Below are positions 50,760-58,584 of a stretch of 64,000 nucleotides of DNA, piece after piece. This DNA is from Micromonospora sp. WMMA1947 (GTDB taxonomy: Bacteria > Actinomycetota > Actinomycetes > Mycobacteriales > Micromonosporaceae). The position numbers and the translations under genes are program-made. The notes below the pieces were generated by a model. The model was not told where the DNA came from, searched no databases, and was given only the letters and a program-made list of their open reading frames with translations. How positions within the stretch are numbered: position 1 is the first letter of the stretch; every line of letters starts with the position of its first letter. The stretch is from NCBI RefSeq assembly GCF_027497355.1, contig NZ_CP114909.1, positions 2,418,001 to 2,482,000 of the forward strand, read 5' to 3'.

Positions 50760-51145
50760 GCCAGCCGCCGGACGTGTTCACGGGCGGCGTCGCGCGGATC
50801 CCGTACGTCGGGCCGGGCCGGCAGGAACCGGCGGAACGCCAGGAACAGCACGACGTGCCCGCTGAACGTGGCCTCGTTGCGCAGCACCGCGGCCATGCCG
50901 GCCTCCCGGCCGGTGACCAGCTTCTCGAACAGTTCGGTGGAGAGGGTGAGCACGCCGTCGGCCGGCCGTTGCTCCTCCCGGCTCACCTGGGCCGATCCGG
51001 GGGCCAGCGTCACGTACCAGTGTTCGGTGCGGTTGCCGTCGGCCAGGTCGATCTGGAGCGTGCCGCCGATCGGGCTGTTCAGCACTGACGCGGCGCGCGC
51101 CGGCAACGACGCGAAGAACTGTTGGATCGCCTCACTCACGTTCAC
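50756..51145 (-). CDS. SCP2 sterol-binding domain protein
   Basis: A 129-aa protein. The SCP2 core is visible: GGTLQIDLADGNRTEHWYVTLAPGSAQVSREEQRPADGVLTLSTELFEKLVTGREAGMAAVLRNEATFSGHVVLF. These small hydrophobic-tunnel proteins bind lipids or act as an accessory domain. It is translationally coupled (4-bp overlap) to the glycosidase gene, which is an unusual pairing worth noting. Confidence 0.88.
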   Translation of the reverse strand: MNVSEAIQQFFASLPARAASVLNSPIGGTLQIDLADGNRTEHWYVTLAPGSAQVSREEQRPADGVLTLSTELFEKLVTGREAGMAAVLRNEATFSGHVVLFLAFRRFLPARPDVRDPRDAAREHVRRLA

Positions 51146-51218
51146 ATAGTAGGCGCAATCCGGACATGTCGGGTCAGGATCGGCTCACCGGTCAGAGTGG
51201 ACGAACCGAGTGGGTCGC

Positions 51219-51581
51219 TCAGTAGACGAGCGCCTGCGCGCCCTCGGCCATCGCTTCCTCGACGAACACCGCGGCGCCCGCGATGCGCACTCCGGGGATG
51301 ACGTCGTCCGGGCCGATGTCCCGCCGCGCCGCGCACTGGGTGCAGGCGGTCACCCGGCCCGTGGTCAGGACCACGTGCAGCAGCTCGCCCAGCGGCGCGG
51401 AGTGCGGCAGCTCGAACGTCTCCGCCCGCCCGGGGAGCGCGAACCAGGTGGATTCACCGGTGAGCCAGAGCGACACGTCCACCCCGGCCGCGGCTGCGGT
51501 CGAGGCGACTGTGAACGCCTGGGCGCAGCGTTCCGGGGAGTCCGCGCCGGCGGTGGCCTTGACGACGAGAGTGCGCGCCAT
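51219..51581 (-). CDS. DsrE family protein
   Basis: A 120-aa alpha/beta protein with LVVKATAGADSPERCAQAFTVASTAAAAGVDVSLWLTGE, then VTACTQCAARRDIGPDDVIPGVRIAG. The paired cysteines (ACTQC) sit where DsrE/DsrF-like proteins carry the sulfur-relay Cys. It may shuttle sulfur or act in a related redox role; the neighbourhood is rich in sulfur genes. Confidence 0.85.
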   Translation of the reverse strand: MARTLVVKATAGADSPERCAQAFTVASTAAAAGVDVSLWLTGESTWFALPGRAETFELPHSAPLGELLHVVLTTGRVTACTQCAARRDIGPDDVIPGVRIAGAAVFVEEAMAEGAQALVY

Positions 51582-51604
51582 GCCGCCAGCATAGGATGGT
51601 CCGG

Positions 51605-51709
51605 ATGGTTACCGAGATCGGGTTCGTCAGCCTGCTGGTCGCCGGCTTGGGCGCGCTCGCCGGTGGCCTGGTGTACGTCGCGGTCCGCATAGCTAGAGGT
51701 AAATGGTGA
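51605..51709 (+). CDS. 34-aa single-helix membrane protein
   Basis: ATG 51605 to TGA 51707-51709. The peptide starts MVTEIGFVSLLVAGLGALAG and ends VAVRIARGKW. It is one transmembrane helix with a short basic, Trp-terminated tail. I believe very similar ~33-aa proteins with the GLGALAGGLVY and RGKW ends are widespread in Actinobacteria, with no known function. It starts 24 bp from the divergent DsrE gene and 56 bp before the nitrobindin gene. Confidence 0.75.
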   Translation: MVTEIGFVSLLVAGLGALAGGLVYVAVRIARGKW

Positions 51710-51764
51710 GCGCGAGGAGTGAGCCGGTTTTGCGAGCCCCGCAGTCGCGAACGAAGGTGGCGCT

Positions 51765-52355
51765 GTGAATAGTGAGAATCCGCTTCAGCCGCCGTGGTTG
51801 AACGCGCCGCCGGTCGAGGAGTACCCGTACCAGGAGAGCCACGACCTGCGCGTCGGCCCGAAGCTGCACCCGAGCCTGGACGGCCTGCTGCCGTACATCG
51901 GGGTGTGGCGTGGCCGGGGCCGGGGTGGGTTCCCGACGATCGAGGACTTCGACTACGCGCAGGAGATCCGGATCAGCCACGACGGCCGGCCGTTCCTGTT
52001 CTACGAGTCGCGGGCGTGGATCCTGGACGAGCAGAGCCGCCCGGTGCGTCCCGCCGGCCGCGAGGTGGGCTGGTGGCGTCCGGTGCTCGACGGCGAGCGG
52101 GTGACCGACGAGCTGGAGGCGCTGATGACCACGCCGACCGGCGTGATGGAGCTGCACATCGGCAAGCGCAAGGGCACGCAGATCGAGTTCGCCACCGACG
52201 CCGTCGTGCGTACCGCCACGGCGAAGGAGGTCACCGCCGGTGCCCGGCTGTTCGGCATCGTCGAGGGCGCCCTGCTGTACGCCCAGGAGATGGCCGCGGT
52301 GGGCCAGCCCCTGAGCCCCCACCTCTCCGCCCGCCTAACCCGGGTAGCCGGCTGA
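51765..52355 (+). CDS. Nitrobindin-like heme-binding beta-barrel protein (THAP4/DUF1794)
   Basis: A 196-aa protein, GTG start. The family signature GVWRGRGRGGFPTIEDFDYAQEI (GxWxGxGxGxxPTI, residues ~46-60) is followed by ISHDGRPFLFYESRAW, GWWRPVLDG and a C-terminal ATAKEVTAGARLFGIVEGALLYAQEMA. Nitrobindins bind heme and react with NO or peroxynitrite. The M. tuberculosis homologue (Rv0813c, as I recall) has the same neighbourhood next to an aminotransferase class IV gene. Confidence 0.92.
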   Translation: MNSENPLQPPWLNAPPVEEYPYQESHDLRVGPKLHPSLDGLLPYIGVWRGRGRGGFPTIEDFDYAQEIRISHDGRPFLFYESRAWILDEQSRPVRPAGREVGWWRPVLDGERVTDELEALMTTPTGVMELHIGKRKGTQIEFATDAVVRTATAKEVTAGARLFGIVEGALLYAQEMAAVGQPLSPHLSARLTRVAG

Positions 52356-52378
52356 CGCCCCGCCCCCTTGTTCTCGTC

Positions 52379-52433
52379 GATCATGAAGTTGGCGGCGACA
52401 AATCGGTCACCCGACGCCGCCAACCTCATGGTC
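52379..52433. repeat. Palindromic intergenic element, family GATC-W-TG (copy B)
   Basis: GATCATGAAGTTGGCGGCG (52379-52397) pairs with CGCCGCCAACCTCATGGTC (52415-52433), 19 bp with two mismatched or wobble positions. The right flank is AACGGGG. It lies between the convergent nitrobindin and pabC genes, and its right arm reaches the pabC stop codon. Confidence 0.82.
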
Positions 52434-53295
52434 AACGGGGTGGGGGCGGGGGTGGGGGGAAGTTCAGGAGGGCCTGGATGCGGGGGGTCAGGGGGGAACT
52501 CGGACGGGGGGTTCCGTTCAGGGCTGTGACCTCGGCTACGCCACGTAGGGAGCTGGTCAGCCAGATCGCCTCGGCGTCGTGCAGGTCCGCCACGGTGGGC
52601 AGGTGTTCGGCGGGGGTCAGATCCAGCTCCGCCGCCCGTTCCAGCAGGTGGTTCGCGGTCACGCCGGGCAGGATTCCGGTCTGTGCCGCCGGGACCGTGG
52701 CGAGGGTGCCGTCGCGCAGCCACACCACGTTGGCGGTGGGCCCCTCCAGCACGTAGCCGTCCGTCGAGACCCAGAGCACGTCGTCCACGCCGGTCCGCTG
52801 CGCCCACCGCCGGGCGGCGGTGCTCAGCGCGTACGAGGTGGACTTCACACCGCTGGGCAGCCACCCCAGCTCGGGGCGGGACCGGGCGGCCACCCCGAGC
52901 GGCAGCGTGGCCACGGTCACCCCGTCGCGCCGGGCCAGCCGGGCGGACGCGGGCACCTCGCCGAGCGTCGCGTACACCGTGGGCGGCCCACCGCCCTCCG
53001 GCCCTCGCGTGCAGACCAGCCGCAGCGCGCCCTCGGTCCGCGCGGGCCAGCCGGCGCAGACCGTGTCCAGCAGCTCGACGAGCGCGGCGTCCGGCGGCAG
53101 CGGCAGGTCGATCGCCGCCGCACCGGCCCGCAAACGGGTCAGGTGGGCCTCGCGCAGCCAGGGACGGCCGTCACGCAGGTGCAGGGTCTCGAACAGGCCG
53201 TCGCCGTGCAGGACGCCCCGGTCGTCGCCGCGCAGCACCGGCTCACCCGCCGGTACGAGCCCTCGGCCGAGTACCGCCACCCGTGTCGTACCCAC
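52432..53295 (-). CDS. Aminotransferase class IV / 4-amino-4-deoxychorismate lyase-like
   Basis: A 287-aa PLP enzyme of fold type IV. Markers: RGDDRGVLHGDGLFETLHLRDGRPWLREAHLTRL at the N-terminus, the PLP lysine in SGVKSTSYALS, DVLWVSTDGYVLEGPTANVVWL, TGILPGVTANHLLE and AIWLTSSLRGVAEVTALNG. It is closest by eye to PabC (folate pathway), but branched-chain or D-amino acid aminotransferases share the fold. The C-terminus is a run of seven prolines reaching into repeat copy B. The M. tuberculosis counterpart is Rv0812. Confidence 0.87.
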   Translation of the reverse strand: MGTTRVAVLGRGLVPAGEPVLRGDDRGVLHGDGLFETLHLRDGRPWLREAHLTRLRAGAAAIDLPLPPDAALVELLDTVCAGWPARTEGALRLVCTRGPEGGGPPTVYATLGEVPASARLARRDGVTVATLPLGVAARSRPELGWLPSGVKSTSYALSTAARRWAQRTGVDDVLWVSTDGYVLEGPTANVVWLRDGTLATVPAAQTGILPGVTANHLLERAAELDLTPAEHLPTVADLHDAEAIWLTSSLRGVAEVTALNGTPRPSSPLTPRIQALLNFPPPPPPPR

Positions 53296-53350
53296 TGGCG
53301 CAGCGTAGTGGCGTACCCCGGCGGCGGACCGCGTGGTGCGGCGGCCGAAC

Positions 53351-53356
53351 TATGAT
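53351..53356 (+). promoter_or_regulatory. -10 element TATGAT of a leaderless fur-ygfZ promoter
   Basis: A near-perfect -10 hexamer ends 6 bases before the GTG start at 53363, so transcription probably begins at the start codon. No clear -35 is visible. Confidence 0.65.
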
Positions 53357-53362
53357 CGAAGG

Positions 53363-53794
53363 GTGTCCGAATCCTCCCTCGCGGAAATGCTCCGCTCGCG
53401 CGGGCTGCGGCTGACGGCGCAGCGGCAGCTGGTGCTCCAGGCCGTCCTCGACCTGGGGCACGCCACCCCGGAGCAGGTGCACACGGCGGTGCGCGAGGTG
53501 GCGGCCGGCGTCAACATCACCACCATCTACCGCACGCTCGAGCTGCTGGAACGGCTCGGCCTGGTGACGCACACGCACCTGTCGCACGGCTCGCCGACCT
53601 ACCACGCGGCCGGCGAGCACCAGCATGTGCACCTGGTGTGCCGGGAGTGCGGGGCGATCGACGAGATCTCACCCGAGATGCTCCGCCCGCTCGCCGACCA
53701 GCTGGCCGAACAGCGGGGGTTCACAGTCGACATCGGGCATGTCGCGCTCTTCGGGGTCTGCGGCCGCTGCGCACAGAACGGGGAACGCACATGA
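53363..53794 (+). CDS. Fur-family metalloregulator
   Basis: A 143-aa protein. The winged helix has RSRGLRLTAQRQLVLQAVLDLGHATPEQVHTAVREV and NITTIYRTLELLERLGLVTHTHL. The dimerisation domain has HAAGEHQHVHLVCRECGAIDEIS and ends VALFGVCGRCAQNG, so both CxxC pairs of the structural zinc site are present. Fur, Zur, PerR and Nur cannot be separated with confidence by eye. The GTG at 53363 follows a TATGAT -10, so the mRNA is probably leaderless. It overlaps ygfZ by ATGA. Confidence 0.92.
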   Translation: MSESSLAEMLRSRGLRLTAQRQLVLQAVLDLGHATPEQVHTAVREVAAGVNITTIYRTLELLERLGLVTHTHLSHGSPTYHAAGEHQHVHLVCRECGAIDEISPEMLRPLADQLAEQRGFTVDIGHVALFGVCGRCAQNGERT

Positions 53795-54900
53795 TCGACA
53801 TCGCGGGCGCGGTGACCACCGACGCCATCGACGAGCAGACCCGGGACCAGCCGGAACCGGCCCACCGGGCGGCGGGCGTCGGCCCGGTGGCCGCCCACTA
53901 CGGCGACCCGATGCGCGAGCAACGGCTCCTGGCCACCGGCGTGGGCCTGGTGGACCGCTCGCACCGGGGCGTGATCGCGGTACCCGGCGAGGAGCGGATC
54001 AGCTGGCTGCACACCCTCACCAGCCAGCACCTGGCCGCGCTGGCGCCGTGGCAGGGCACCGAGCTGCTGGTGCTCTCCCCGCACGGGCACGTCGAGCAGC
54101 ACGCGATGGTCGCCGACGACGGCGAGACCACCTGGCTGGACACCGAGCCGGGAATGACCGAGGGCCTGCTGTCGTACCTGGAGAAGATGCGGTTCTTCAG
54201 CAAGGTCGACCCGCGCGACGCCACCGCCGACCACGCGCTGCTGTCGCTGGTCGGGCCGGAGACGCCCGGCGCGCTCGACACGCTCGGCGTCACCGGGCTG
54301 GCCGCCCCCGACGTGGCAGCGGTGCCGGGTCCGAAGTTCCGTTCCGGTGAGCTGCCCGCGCGGCCCTCGGTGGTGTACGACGTCAAGCCGCTGCCGGCCG
54401 GCGGATGGGCGCGGCGGGTGGCGCTCGGCGTCGACCTGCTGGTGCCCCGCGCGGCCATGGACGGGGTGGTGGCGGAGCTGCGGGGCGCCGGAGTGCCGGT
54501 GGCGGGGCTGTGGGCGTACGAGGCGATCCGGGTGGCTGCCAAGCGGGCCCGGGCCGGGGTGGACACCGACCACCGGACGATCCCGGCCGAGGTGGACCTG
54601 ATCGCCCCGGCCGTGCACCTGGACAAGGGTTGCTACCGGGGGCAGGAGACGGTGGCCCGGGTGCACAACCTGGGCAAACCCCCTCGCCGGCTGGTCCTGC
54701 TGCACCTCGACGGCGTGGCGAGCGACCAGCCGCCGGTGGCCGGTACGCCGGTGACGCTCGACGGGCGGACCGTCGGCTTCGTGGGCACCGCCGTGCAGCA
54801 CTTCGAGCTGGGTCAGGTGGCGCTGGCCGTGCTGAAGCGCAACACGCCCGACGACGCGCGTCTGCTGGTGGGTGAGAGCGCCGCCGCCATTGACGTGTAA
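53791..54900 (+). CDS. ygfZ: YgfZ/GcvT-family folate-binding iron-sulfur cluster protein
   Basis: A 369-aa protein of the GcvT fold. The family motif KGCYRGQETVARVHNLGKPPRRL is complete (K-G-C-x-G-Q-E). Others: GLVDRSHRGVIAVPGEERISWLHTLTSQHL and LWAYEAIRVAAKRARAGVDTDHRTIPAEV. YgfZ uses tetrahydrofolate to help maintain some iron-sulfur enzymes. The start codon overlaps the fur-type stop (ATGA). This links a metal regulator with Fe-S maintenance. Confidence 0.93.
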   Translation: MIDIAGAVTTDAIDEQTRDQPEPAHRAAGVGPVAAHYGDPMREQRLLATGVGLVDRSHRGVIAVPGEERISWLHTLTSQHLAALAPWQGTELLVLSPHGHVEQHAMVADDGETTWLDTEPGMTEGLLSYLEKMRFFSKVDPRDATADHALLSLVGPETPGALDTLGVTGLAAPDVAAVPGPKFRSGELPARPSVVYDVKPLPAGGWARRVALGVDLLVPRAAMDGVVAELRGAGVPVAGLWAYEAIRVAAKRARAGVDTDHRTIPAEVDLIAPAVHLDKGCYRGQETVARVHNLGKPPRRLVLLHLDGVASDQPPVAGTPVTLDGRTVGFVGTAVQHFELGQVALAVLKRNTPDDARLLVGESAAAIDV

Positions 54901-54953
54901 GGAAGGGGCCCCTATTAACGCCTCCGGTAGAGGAAGGGCCCCTTCTTAACGCC
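54901..54953 (+). repeat. Intergenic repeat, 31-bp unit plus partial second unit (copy 2)
   Basis: GGAAGGGGCCCCTATTAACG then CCTCCGGTAGA (54901-54931), followed by GGAAGGGCCCCTTCTTAACG C (54932-54952). It is the same element as at 7000-7052, beginning directly after the ygfZ stop codon. The copies differ at a few positions (GGAGG/GGAAG, CTTCTT/CTATTA). Confidence 0.85.
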
Positions 54954-55011
54954 GCTCGCACCGGAAATCCTCCGGTCGACCCGGCGTCGGGCGCCGGTCT
55001 AGGATCCGGGC

Positions 55012-55854
55012 ATGACGACAGGGACGTTGATCACGGTTGCCCCCACCGGCGCGGAGTCGGCGAAGGCGGAGGTGCCGGCGCTGCCGGTGACGCTCGACGA
55101 GCTGCTGCTGACCGCCAAGGAGTGCGAGGCGCTCGGCGCCGCCGTGATCCACGTCCACATCCGCGACGACGACGCGCGGCCCACGCTCGACCAGGGGCGG
55201 CTGCGCGACACGGTGGCGGCGCTGCGGGAGGGCACCGACCTGATCGTGCAGCTCTCCTCCGGCGGCGCGGTGACCGACCCGGAGTCGGCCCGGCTGGCGG
55301 TGCTCGACGCCGCGCCCGACATGGCCTCCTGCACCATGGGCACCGTCAACTTCGGCGACGACGTGTTCCTCAACCGGTGGGAGTTCATCGTCGACCTGCA
55401 CACCCGGATGCAGGAGCGGGGCGTCGTCCCCGAGTACGAGATCTTCGACCTGGGTCACCTCACCGCGTTGCAGCGGCTGCTCGGCAAGTACGGCCTGCCG
55501 CACGGCGGGCACGTGCACGTCGACTTCGTGATGGGCGTACCGGGTGGCATGCCCGGCACCACGGCGACCCTGGTCGCCGCCCAGCAGATGCTGCGTGACC
55601 TGCCCGAGGGCACCACGTTCTCGGCCACCGGAATCGGGCGCAGCACCATCCCGGTGATGCTGGCCTCGCTGTCGACCGGCGGTCACCTGCGTGTCGGCAT
55701 GGAGGACACGGTCACGTACGCCAAGGGACGCCCGGTGGAGTCCAACATGCAGCTCGTCGCGCGGGCGGTGGGCTTCGCCCAGCTCGCCCAGCGCCCCCCG
55801 CTGACCACCGCCGAGGCCCGTACGCTGCTCGGCGTCCCGGCTACCGCCCGGTAA
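55012..55854 (+). CDS. Beta-keto acid cleavage enzyme (BKACE, DUF849)
   Basis: A 280-aa TIM-barrel enzyme. The zinc ligands are visible in AAVIHVHIRDDDARPT (HxH) with further markers LIVQLSSGGAVTDPESARL, GTVNFGDDVFLNRW, PEYEIFDLGHL, GHVHVDFVMGVPGGMPGT and GHLRVGMEDTVTYAKGRP. BKACE enzymes condense a beta-keto acid with acetyl-CoA to give a CoA ester and acetoacetate. The native beta-keto acid is unknown. It follows repeat copy 2 by 59 bp. Confidence 0.9.
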   Translation: MTTGTLITVAPTGAESAKAEVPALPVTLDELLLTAKECEALGAAVIHVHIRDDDARPTLDQGRLRDTVAALREGTDLIVQLSSGGAVTDPESARLAVLDAAPDMASCTMGTVNFGDDVFLNRWEFIVDLHTRMQERGVVPEYEIFDLGHLTALQRLLGKYGLPHGGHVHVDFVMGVPGGMPGTTATLVAAQQMLRDLPEGTTFSATGIGRSTIPVMLASLSTGGHLRVGMEDTVTYAKGRPVESNMQLVARAVGFAQLAQRPPLTTAEARTLLGVPATAR

Positions 55855-55948
55855 GCGGCGCACCCGGCTCCGACCCCGTACCGGCCCGGTCGACGTCGCA
55901 GGTCACCCCGCCGCCGACCGGGCCCGTCCCCTCGGTACCGTCCATACC

Positions 55949-56908
55949 GTGGGAAAAACGTACGAGGGCGGCGTGCCGCTCGCCGAGGTGGTCCGGTCCG
56001 GCTTCGTGGAGGGCGTCCACCGGGGTTCCGTGGTGGTGCTCGACGCCGCCGGTGAGCCGGTCGCCGGGGCCGGCGACGTCACCTCGCCGATCTTCCCCCG
56101 CTCGTCGAACAAGCCGATGCAGGCGGTCGGGATGCTCCGGGCCGGGTTGCCGCTGACCGACCCGGCCGACATCGCGCTGGTCGCGGCGAGCCACGCGGGC
56201 GAGGAGTTCCACGTCGAACGGGTCACGGCGCTGCTGCGGGACGCCGGCCTGACCGAGGAGGCGTTGCACTGCCCGCCGGACCTGCCGTTCGGTGAGGCCG
56301 CCCGGGAGGCGGTGCTGCGGGCCGGCGGCGGTCCGGCACGGGTGCTGATGAACTGCTCCGGCAAGCACGCCGGCATGGTGCGTACCTGCCTGGCCGCGGG
56401 CTGGCCGTTGGACGGCTACTGGCGGCCCGAGCACCCGCTCCAGGAGTGCCTCACCGCCACGATCGAGGAGATCACCGGTGAGCGGGCGGCGGCGGTCGGG
56501 GTGGACGGCTGCGGCGCGCCGGTGCTGGCCGTCTCGCTGACCGGGTTGGCGCGGGCGTTCCTGCGGCTGGTCGACGCCGAGCCCGGCACCGTCGAGCGGA
56601 CCGTGGCGGACGCGATGCGCACGTACCCGGAGTTGGTCGGCGGCACCCAGGCGGAGGACACCCGGCTGATGCGGGGCGTACCCGGTCTGCTCGCCAAGAT
56701 CGGCGCGGAGGGTGTGATCGCGGCGGCGATCCCGGAGGTCGGCGCCGTCGCCCTGAAGATCGACGACGGCGCGGCCAGGGCTCGCATGCCGGTGCTGGCG
56801 TCGGCCCTGACCCGCCTGGACGTGCGCGCCCCCATCCTCACCGAGTACGCCGAGCCACCCCTGCTGGGCGGCGGCCTTCCGGTAGGCGCCATCCGCCCGC
56901 TCTGGTGA
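55949..56908 (+). CDS. Asparaginase (thermolabile, PF06089 family)
   Basis: A 319-aa protein, GTG start. Motifs: LAEVVRSGFVEGVHRGSVVVLDAAG, SPIFPRSSNKPMQAVGMLRAG, LVAASHAGEEFHVERV, LMNCSGKHAGMVRTCLAAGW, VDGCGAPVLAVSLTGLARAF and ALKIDDGAARARMPVLASAL. This matches the actinobacterial and rhizobial asparaginase family without similarity to type I/II enzymes. It would hydrolyse L-asparagine to aspartate and ammonia. Palindrome copy D follows. Confidence 0.9.
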   Translation: MGKTYEGGVPLAEVVRSGFVEGVHRGSVVVLDAAGEPVAGAGDVTSPIFPRSSNKPMQAVGMLRAGLPLTDPADIALVAASHAGEEFHVERVTALLRDAGLTEEALHCPPDLPFGEAAREAVLRAGGGPARVLMNCSGKHAGMVRTCLAAGWPLDGYWRPEHPLQECLTATIEEITGERAAAVGVDGCGAPVLAVSLTGLARAFLRLVDAEPGTVERTVADAMRTYPELVGGTQAEDTRLMRGVPGLLAKIGAEGVIAAAIPEVGAVALKIDDGAARARMPVLASALTRLDVRAPILTEYAEPPLLGGGLPVGAIRPLW

Positions 56909-56948
56909 CCCCGGCCCCGCCCGCCGGCCCCGCCTGCCTAGCCTCGCC

Positions 56949-57015
56949 GATCTTGCACATTCGGCCCTCGGCCTGCCGGTGATGCCCGGTTTGCCGGGGC
57001 AGCAAGTGCAAGATC
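56949..57015. repeat. Palindromic intergenic element, family GATC-W-TG (copy D)
   Basis: GATCTTGCAC (56949-56958) pairs perfectly with GTGCAAGATC (57006-57015). The left flank CCTCGCC resembles copy C. It lies between the convergent asparaginase and hydrolase genes. An inner stem CCCGG/CCGGGG-like region is present. Confidence 0.75.
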
Positions 57016-57063
57016 GCGCGAGCCGAGCCGAGCCCGAGGCGAGGCCGGCGGGCGGGCGGGGGA

Positions 57064-57861
57064 TCAGGGGAGGAAGGACTGGAGGGCGGCGTTCGTCTCG
57101 GTGGGGCGCTCCAGGGGGAGCAGGTGGGCCGCGTTCGGCACGTCGGGCATGCGTACGCCCTGGGGGGCCTCGTCGGCGATGCGGTCGGCCAGGCGGCGGA
57201 TGTCGGCCAGGTCGTCGGCGCCGGTGCCGACCAGCACCGGTACGCGCAACTCGCCCAGCCGGTCGATCGCCGGTGGGTCCAGCTCGCCCACCTCGATCGC
57301 GCTCAGCGCCTGCTCGGCGGCGAGCGCGCGGCGGTCCATCTCCTCGGCGAACCGGATCAGCTCCGGGTCGACGTCCTCCGGGCGGCGGGTCGGGCCGACC
57401 ACCCAGAACCGCACCTCGCCGGCGGCGGTGGCGGCGAAGTCCTCCGGGTCCACGTCGCCGACCAGTTCCTCCCAGAGCTGCTCGGTCTCCTCGGACCACT
57501 CGTTGCCGGAGACCGGGGCGCCGAACAGCGCCAGCGCCGAGACCCGCTCCGGGCGGGCCAGTGCGGTGTCCACCGAGACCCGGCCCCCGAACGAGCAGCC
57601 GACGAGCGCGGCCCGCTCGATGCCCAGCGCGTCGAGCAGCCCGATCACGTCGTCGTGGTGGGCGAACGGCGTGGGCGGCAGCTCCGACTCGCCGTAGCCG
57701 CGCAGGTCCAGCGCGATCACCCGGTGCCGCTGGGCGAGTGCCGGGACCTGCCCGCGCCACATCCGCCGGTCGGCGATGCCGGCGTGCAGCAGCACCACGG
57801 CGGTACCGGTGCCGCTCTCGTCGTACGCGAGCTGGGCGCCGTTGATATCGATCTTGGTCAC
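57064..57861 (-). CDS. Alpha/beta hydrolase
   Basis: A 265-aa protein of the abhydrolase fold: VVLLHAGIADRRMW (oxyanion HAG), VIALDLRGYGESELPP, nucleophile elbow ALVGCSFGGRVSVDTA (Ser), acid region LVGTGADDLADI and catalytic His in NAAHLLPLERPTETN. It is like 3-oxoadipate enol-lactonase or haloperoxidase-type enzymes; no specific substrate can be named. Confidence 0.92.
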   Translation of the reverse strand: MTKIDINGAQLAYDESGTGTAVVLLHAGIADRRMWRGQVPALAQRHRVIALDLRGYGESELPPTPFAHHDDVIGLLDALGIERAALVGCSFGGRVSVDTALARPERVSALALFGAPVSGNEWSEETEQLWEELVGDVDPEDFAATAAGEVRFWVVGPTRRPEDVDPELIRFAEEMDRRALAAEQALSAIEVGELDPPAIDRLGELRVPVLVGTGADDLADIRRLADRIADEAPQGVRMPDVPNAAHLLPLERPTETNAALQSFLP

Positions 57862-57915
57862 GGGAGGGAACGGTACGGACCGGACATGCCCCTCCGCAAC
57901 CCGTCTTCGGTGACC

Positions 57916-57970
57916 CCGCTAACTCTGGCTAGCGTTTTGCTTGCAGGAGTTAGCGGCCCGAGCTAGCGTT
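57916..57970 (+). promoter_or_regulatory. Operator/promoter of the XRE-hbhA operon
   Basis: A perfect 10-bp inverted repeat, CCGCTAACTC (57916-57925) and GAGTTAGCGG (57947-57956), overlaps two direct copies of GCTAGCGTT (57928-57936, 57962-57970). The promoter -35 TTGCAG (57941-57946), 17-bp spacer and -10 TAGCGT (57964-57969) places the start close to the ATG at 57976, so the mRNA is probably leaderless. Autoregulation by the XRE protein is likely. Confidence 0.65.
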
Positions 57971-57975
57971 GAGTC

Positions 57976-58584
57976 ATGGCCACCAGCAAGGACCTTCCCG
58001 ATGTCGGCGGGTTCATTCGCGACCTGCGGCGCAACGCGAAGATCTCGCTGCGTCAGCTCGCCGAGCAGGCGGGCGTCAGCAATCCCTACCTGAGCCAGAT
58101 CGAGCGCGGGCTGCGCAAGCCGAGTGCCGAGGTGCTCCAGCAGCTCGCCAGCGCGCTTCGGGTCTCCACCCCGGCGATGTACCTGCGTGCCGGGCTGCTG
58201 GACGACAAGGAGGGCCAGGGCGTGCTCGCGGCGATCGCCGTCGACCCCGAACTGACCATGGCCCAGAAGCAGTCGCTCACCCAGATCTACGAGACGTTCC
58301 GGCGCGAGAACGCCCGCCTGGCCGAGGCGACCGAGGCGGCCACGACGGCGGACGCGGCCACCACGACCGAGACGGCCACCGCGCCGGAGGCCCCGGCGAC
58401 CGTGGCGGCTGCCGCGACCGGTCCGGTCACGCCGGAGGGCACCCCGACCGAGGCGGTCCTCGAATCGGTAGCCGTCACCGAAGCGGGTGCCGCGCCCGCG
58501 CCGACCACCGCCGCCCCTGAGCACACGACCGCCCGCCGGGCGGCCCGGAAGGCCGCCGGTGCGGCCGAGGAGGAACAGTCATGA
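57976..58584 (+). CDS. XRE-family transcriptional regulator upstream of hbhA-like gene
   Basis: A 202-aa protein. Residues ~10-75 are a cro/C1 helix-turn-helix (GGFIRDLRRNAKISLRQLAEQAGVSNPYLSQIERGLRKPSAEVLQQLASALRV). A short helical segment to ~115 follows, then an Ala/Thr/Glu-rich disordered tail of ~85 residues ending in basic ARRAARKAAG. The tail is much longer than in the mycobacterial homologue Rv0474 (~140 aa). It overlaps the next gene by ATGA. It likely regulates this operon. Confidence 0.9.
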   Translation: MATSKDLPDVGGFIRDLRRNAKISLRQLAEQAGVSNPYLSQIERGLRKPSAEVLQQLASALRVSTPAMYLRAGLLDDKEGQGVLAAIAVDPELTMAQKQSLTQIYETFRRENARLAEATEAATTADAATTTETATAPEAPATVAAAATGPVTPEGTPTEAVLESVAVTEAGAAPAPTTAAPEHTTARRAARKAAGAAEEEQS

